64,000 bases of DNA from Candidatus Stackebrandtia faecavium (GTDB lineage: Bacteria > Actinomycetota > Actinomycetes > Mycobacteriales > Micromonosporaceae). A model generated the notes under the pieces. That model made no database searches. It was not told the origin of the DNA and saw nothing but the letters and a program-made list of their open reading frames with translations. The translations under genes and the position numbers were made by a program. The stretch lies in NCBI GenBank assembly GCA_019112895.1, contig DXIM01000052.1, positions 1 to 64,000 of the forward strand. The letters run 5' to 3'. Position 1 is the first letter of the stretch; every line of letters starts with the position of its first letter. Positions 60,376 through 64,000 of the stretch are shown here, piece by piece.

Positions 60376-61719
60376 ATGACACCCCATAAGCGACGTCTAT
60401 ATGTCGCCATGACCGTGGCGGGGCTATGCGTGACACTTACTGCGTCCGCGTGCGGTGCGCCCGAAAGCGACGATGCCCTATCGGACAAAGAAAAAGACTG
60501 TAAGACATACGAAAAGTACGGTGACTTCACGGACAAGAATCCAAAGGTCTCCATCTACTCCCCGATCACAGACGCCGAAGGTGACGCATTCGAGAAGGCC
60601 TGGGCTCCGTTCTCCGAATGCACCGGCATCGAGATCCAGTATGAGAGCAGCAACTCCTTCGAATCCGAGATCGAAATCCGCGTCCAGGGCAACGATGCAC
60701 CGGACCTGGCGTTCTTCCCGCAGCCAGGTCTCATGGAGCGCTATAAGGACGATCTCGTCCCCGCCTCCGACGACCTCACCAAGGAAGCCGAATCCGGCTG
60801 GAGCGACGACTGGCTCCAGTACGGAACGTTCGATGAAGAGCTGTACGCGCAGCCACTGAGCGCCAACCTGAAATCGCTGGTGTGGTACTCACCGAAGTAC
60901 TTCAAAGACAACAACATCGAGGTCCCGGAAACCTGGGACGAACTGATCGACATCAGCGACACGATCGCCGAGTCCGACGTGAAGCCGTGGTGCGCGGGTA
61001 TCGGTTCCGGTGACACGACCGGTTGGCCGCTCACCGACTGGTACGAGGACCTGATCCTGCGCGAAGTCGGCGGCGACGTGTACGACCAATGGGTCAACCA
61101 TGAGATCCCGTTCGACGACCCGCAGATCGTCAAGGCCGTCGACAAGGCCGGCGACATCCTCAAGAACGAGGACTACATGAACGGCGGATACGGCGATGTC
61201 AAGTCGATGGCCTCGGTCTCCTTCGAAGAAGGCGGGCTGCCGATCGTCGAAGGCGAATGCGCCATGCACCGCCAGGCATCGTTCTATAGTGCCCAGTGGC
61301 CGGACGGCACGGAGATCGGTCCAAACGGCGACGTCTACGCTTTCCACCTCCCCGGCAAGGCCGCCGACGAAAAGCCCGTCCTGGGCGGCGGTGAATACGT
61401 GGCCGCGTTCCGCGAAGCCGACGAAGTCGACGCCGTGCGCACCTTCCTAGCGGGCGAGGTGTTCGCCAATGCGCGCATGAAGACCGGACCATGGGCTTCT
61501 TCCCATAAGGGTGCCGACCCGGCCAACGCGCAAGACGACCTGCTGAAGATGTCGGTCGAACTGTTCCAGGACGAGGGCGCAGAATTCCGCTACGACGGCT
61601 CCGACCTCATGCCCGGAAAGATCGGCTCGGACGCTTTCCTCAAGGAAGCCACCAAGTGGGTCAAGGGACAGTCGACAGAAGAAACTCTCGCCAACGTCGA
61701 AAAAGTCTGGCAGGACTAG
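60376..61719 (+). CDS. Sugar ABC transporter substrate-binding lipoprotein (alpha-glucoside type)
   Basis: 447 residues from the ATG at 60376, with GAGGAGA 10 nt upstream; an upstream frame is open to 60271. Lipoprotein Cys26 in ASAC. Extracellular solute-binding family 1 fold: VSIYSPITDAEGDAFEKAW, PDLAFFPQPGLMERY, and the FPIKANLKSLVWYSPK-like QPLSANLKSLVWYSPKYF. The whole resembles AglE/ThuE alpha-glucoside receptors. It follows the trehalose genes and precedes two permeases; no ATPase gene is in the cluster, so a shared MsmK/UgpC-like ATPase elsewhere is likely. Confidence 0.88.
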   Translation: MTPHKRRLYVAMTVAGLCVTLTASACGAPESDDALSDKEKDCKTYEKYGDFTDKNPKVSIYSPITDAEGDAFEKAWAPFSECTGIEIQYESSNSFESEIEIRVQGNDAPDLAFFPQPGLMERYKDDLVPASDDLTKEAESGWSDDWLQYGTFDEELYAQPLSANLKSLVWYSPKYFKDNNIEVPETWDELIDISDTIAESDVKPWCAGIGSGDTTGWPLTDWYEDLILREVGGDVYDQWVNHEIPFDDPQIVKAVDKAGDILKNEDYMNGGYGDVKSMASVSFEEGGLPIVEGECAMHRQASFYSAQWPDGTEIGPNGDVYAFHLPGKAADEKPVLGGGEYVAAFREADEVDAVRTFLAGEVFANARMKTGPWASSHKGADPANAQDDLLKMSVELFQDEGAEFRYDGSDLMPGKIGSDAFLKEATKWVKGQSTEETLANVEKVWQD

Positions 61720-61780
61720 AAGTGCAGATGAATCGGGGGCAATCCAGAGATGGGTGCCCCCGATTCGTCGAGAGGACCAC

Positions 61781-62764
61781 ATGACCTTTGATTTTATGGA
61801 TCAGCTCCCCAAGTTCGGAGTCCTCGGTCTCGGCTTGATCGCCTTCGTCCTGGTCGTACTCGCCGTGCTGTACGTCGGCAATCTCGTACCGGACAAGGAA
61901 AAAAGCCCGATCGCGGGTGCCGTCTTTTTGGTTCCCACGCTCTTGATGGTCGGGATAGGACTCGTGGTGCCGGCCATACGCACCACAATCCTGTCGTTCA
62001 CCGACGCGACCGGCGAGGAGTTCGTGGGCCTGGCCAACTACATCTGGATGTTTACCGAGCCCGAAATGCTCAAAGTGGTCGGTAACAGCGTCCTGTGGGT
62101 CGTGCTCACGCCCCTGTTGGCGACGCTAGTCGGACTCGTATACGCCGTGATCATCGACAAATCCCGCTTCGAAGCCCTCGCGAAGACTCTTGTGTTCCTT
62201 CCGATGGCGATCTCGTTCGTGGGCGCGGCCATCATCTGGAAGTTCGTTTACGACTACAAGCAAATCGGAGACCAGATCGGCTTGTTGAACCAGATCATGG
62301 TCTGGCTCTTCGGCGAGAACGCGACCCAACATTGGCTCGCGCTGCCGTTTTGGAACAACCTGTTCCTCATCGCGGTGATGGTGTGGATCCAGGCGGGTTT
62401 CGCGACGGTCGTGTTGTCGGCCGCGATCAAGGCCGTTCCATCCGAAGTAGTCGAGGCCGCCAAACTGGACGGAGCCAACCCCTGGCAGATGTTTTGGCGC
62501 GTGACGGTTCCGTCGATTCGACCGGCGCTCATTCTCGTTGTCGTGACCGTGTCAATCGCGGCGCTGAAACTGTTCGACATCGTGCGCACCATGACCGGCG
62601 GACGAGACGGCACGAGTGTCTTGGCGTACGAGATGTTCGCGCAATCCTTCCCCGCGCAGCAGACGGGCCGCGGCGCTGCCTTGGCGGTCGTGTTGTTCGT
62701 GCTGGTCATCCCGATCGTGATTTACCAAGTCCGTAACATGCGGCAGCGCCGGGAGGTGCGATGA
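61781..62764 (+). CDS. Sugar ABC transporter permease 1
   Basis: 327 residues from the ATG at 61781 with GAGAGGA 4 nt upstream. Six or more membrane helices; the EAA loop is EVVEAAKLDGANPWQMFWRVTVPSIRP. Heterodimer partner of the next permease, matching AglF/ThuF. Overlaps it in ATGA. Confidence 0.92.
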   Translation: MTFDFMDQLPKFGVLGLGLIAFVLVVLAVLYVGNLVPDKEKSPIAGAVFLVPTLLMVGIGLVVPAIRTTILSFTDATGEEFVGLANYIWMFTEPEMLKVVGNSVLWVVLTPLLATLVGLVYAVIIDKSRFEALAKTLVFLPMAISFVGAAIIWKFVYDYKQIGDQIGLLNQIMVWLFGENATQHWLALPFWNNLFLIAVMVWIQAGFATVVLSAAIKAVPSEVVEAAKLDGANPWQMFWRVTVPSIRPALILVVVTVSIAALKLFDIVRTMTGGRDGTSVLAYEMFAQSFPAQQTGRGAALAVVLFVLVIPIVIYQVRNMRQRREVR

Positions 62765-63687
62765 GCACGAAAGTCAAGCCCGTCGAGTTGGCGAAGCGGT
62801 CGCGCCTCCGGTTGAGCCGACCATGGGCGAGCCTGACCGCGATCATCATCGCGCTGCTTTGGACGACCCCCACGTTCGGTCTTCTGCTGTCGTCGTTCCG
62901 GCCGGAATCCGACATCAAGAACAGCGGCTGGTGGACATTCTTCAGCAACCCGAATTTCACGATCGAGAACTACAACGAGGTGCTGTACGGCAGCGGCTCC
63001 AGTGGCCGCCTCGCCGAAGCATTCATTAACTCCCTGGTCATCACCATTCCGTCCGTCCTGTTCCCGATGGCGCTGGCCGCGCTCGCGGCGTATGCACTGT
63101 GCTGGGTGAAGTTCAAAGGACGCGACTGGTTCTTCATCGGCATCTTCGCCCTTCAGGTGGTGCCCCTGCAGATGAGCCTCGTACCGTTGCTGAGTTTCTT
63201 TTCCGAGGGAGCCAGCATCGGCGGAGTGACGTTGCTGCCCAGCTGGGGCCTGGAAGGCGAATGGGAGTTCATCCAGGTGTGGTTCGCCCACACGTGCTTC
63301 GGCTTGCCGTTGTCGGTATTCCTGCTGCACAACTTCATGTCGGAACTTCCCGGATCCGTCATCGAGTCGGCACGTGTCGACGGCGCCAGCCACGGCGCGA
63401 TCTTCCGACGCATCGTGTTGCCGCTGATCACACCCGCTTTGGCCTCGCTTGGGATCTTCCAGTTCCTATGGGTCTGGAACGACCTGCTGGTCGCGCTGGT
63501 GTTCGCCTCCGGGCCAGAGACGAGCCCGTTGACCGCCAAGCTCGCCGACATGGCGGGTAGCCGTGGCAGCGAATGGCAACGGCTCACCGCGGGCGCCTTC
63601 GTTTCCATTGTGGTTCCCGTAGCGGTCTTTTTGGGGCTGCAGCGGTACTTCGTGCGCGGCCTTCTGGCAGGCAGCGTCAAGGGCTAG
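62761..63687 (+). CDS. Sugar ABC transporter permease 2
   Basis: 308 residues. EAA loop VIESARVDGASHGAIFRRIVLP, with HNFMSELPGS just before it and FIQVWFAHTCFGLPLSVFLL typical of MalG/AglG-like permeases. ATGA overlap with permease 1. Together with the lipoprotein it forms an importer of trehalose, maltose or another alpha-glucoside. Confidence 0.92.
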   Translation: MSTKVKPVELAKRSRLRLSRPWASLTAIIIALLWTTPTFGLLLSSFRPESDIKNSGWWTFFSNPNFTIENYNEVLYGSGSSGRLAEAFINSLVITIPSVLFPMALAALAAYALCWVKFKGRDWFFIGIFALQVVPLQMSLVPLLSFFSEGASIGGVTLLPSWGLEGEWEFIQVWFAHTCFGLPLSVFLLHNFMSELPGSVIESARVDGASHGAIFRRIVLPLITPALASLGIFQFLWVWNDLLVALVFASGPETSPLTAKLADMAGSRGSEWQRLTAGAFVSIVVPVAVFLGLQRYFVRGLLAGSVKG

Positions 63688-63702
63688 TCCCTTTGCGTTC
63701 CC

Positions 63703-63730
63703 GCCGGTGCGGCACCTGCGTCGCACCGGC
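63703..63730 (+). terminator. Terminator after the sugar importer
   Basis: GCCGGTGCG, 10-nt loop, CGCACCGGC: perfect 9-bp arms 16 nt after the second permease stop. Confidence 0.65.
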
Positions 63731-63809
63731 GGAAACCTCATCGATCGGCGTCATCGATTTCCATCGTCATGGCCCGCGAGACGTACACGGTGACTTACCT
63801 TCGGTAGTC

Positions 63810-64000
63810 ATGGAGTGGACGCGGGCGTATAACAAGGCACGGGAACAACTCACTGGGGCGTCGGCCAGCATCCGCGCCCTACTCAAAGTCGGCGTGTTGG
63901 CGGGATTCCTCGTCGCCGTTTTGGTGTTCCCCCTGGTCGGAGCCGCGGGACTGTCCACCAAGTCCGCAGTAGACGCGGTGGATCAGCTTTCCAAAGAGCT
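63810..64000 (+). CDS. N-terminus of a likely penicillin-binding protein (transglycosylase), cut by the window end
   Basis: 63 residues visible in an open frame from the ATG at 63810. A short cytoplasmic head is followed by one membrane helix (VLAGFLVAVLVFPLVGAAGL) and a Thr/Lys/Asp start of an extracellular region. This is the pattern of bifunctional actinobacterial class A PBPs, but no catalytic motif is reached. Low detail, so family is tentative. Confidence 0.5.
   Translation, partial: MEWTRAYNKAREQLTGASASIRALLKVGVLAGFLVAVLVFPLVGAAGLSTKSAVDAVDQLSKE

Noticed and set aside
1..64000. tRNA or rRNA genes, prophage or insertion sequence
   Set aside because: No T-arm-like GGTTCGAATCC segments, rRNA cores, integrase, transposase or phage structural genes were recognised in reading both strands.

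Overview
The window reads as an ordinary chromosomal stretch of a high-GC actinobacterium. Three things point there: GC-rich codon use throughout; many GTG and occasional TTG starts; and a gene block with the same order as the Mycobacterium tuberculosis glyS-smtB-furB-uppS-recO-era-ybeY-phoH region (Rv2357c to Rv2368c). Several genes have a -10-like hexamer only 6-7 nt before the start codon, as expected for leaderless mRNAs. The genus cannot be fixed by reading alone; a Glycomycetaceae-like organism is a guess.

Layout. 1-3.5 kb: TetR regulator (cut by the window edge) divergent from a DUF418 membrane protein, then a dienelactone-hydrolase-like enzyme and a secreted NPP1/NLP-family protein. 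3.6-8.6 kb: a LysR regulator divergent from a tightly overlapping operon of a cyclic amidohydrolase and a complete SsuABC/NMT1-type importer, probably a scavenging system of unknown substrate. 8.6-14.4 kb: alpha/beta hydrolase and MarR pair, ArsC/Spx-like protein, PaaI thioesterase, phenylacetate-CoA ligase, and a beta-lactamase-fold serine hydrolase with a membrane tail, preceded by a 31-nt near-perfect palindrome. 14.4-16.9 kb: an arsenic island (ArsR, ArsI-like VOC protein, Acr3 pump, and what looks like a decayed arsC) bracketed by two diverged direct repeats. 16.9-24.8 kb: GDPD, Vms1/eRF1-like protein, PGRP amidase, Dus, glycyl-tRNA synthetase and small proteins. 24.8-28.3 kb: zinc homeostasis (Zur, SmtB-like, ZnuABC with a very His-rich ZnuA) with a Zur box. 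28.3-31.3 kb: a TPP riboswitch controlling ykoEDC (ECF transport of thiamin or its precursor HMP). 31.3-41 kb: uppS-recO, an epimerase, a glycosyltransferase, and era, CDA-like, CNNM, ybeY, phoH, partly in overlapping reading frames. 41-50 kb: SDR, kynureninase, HNH protein, MscS, MFS, truncated hemoglobin, M1 peptidase, YbjN. 50.4-53.5 kb: acetoacetate-decarboxylase-like enzyme, GntR regulator, a 33-aa membrane peptide and a PutP-like symporter. 54-64 kb: thioesterase, EttA, OtsA, an OtsB-GH15 fusion, an alpha-glucoside-type ABC importer, and the start of what looks like a penicillin-binding protein.

How they work together: metal and metalloid control (arsenic, zinc), thiamin supply, trehalose turnover plus sugar uptake, and a translation/RNA/envelope core (Era, YbeY, PhoH, GlyRS, EttA, UppS). 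No tRNA, rRNA, CRISPR array, prophage or intact insertion sequence was recognised. No clear multi-gene defence or wholly new system stands out. The least explained material is the repeat-flanked ars island with its arsC remnant, the amidohydrolase-ABC-LysR cluster, the ADC-symporter cluster, the OtsB-GH15 fusion and several long palindromes in promoter regions.
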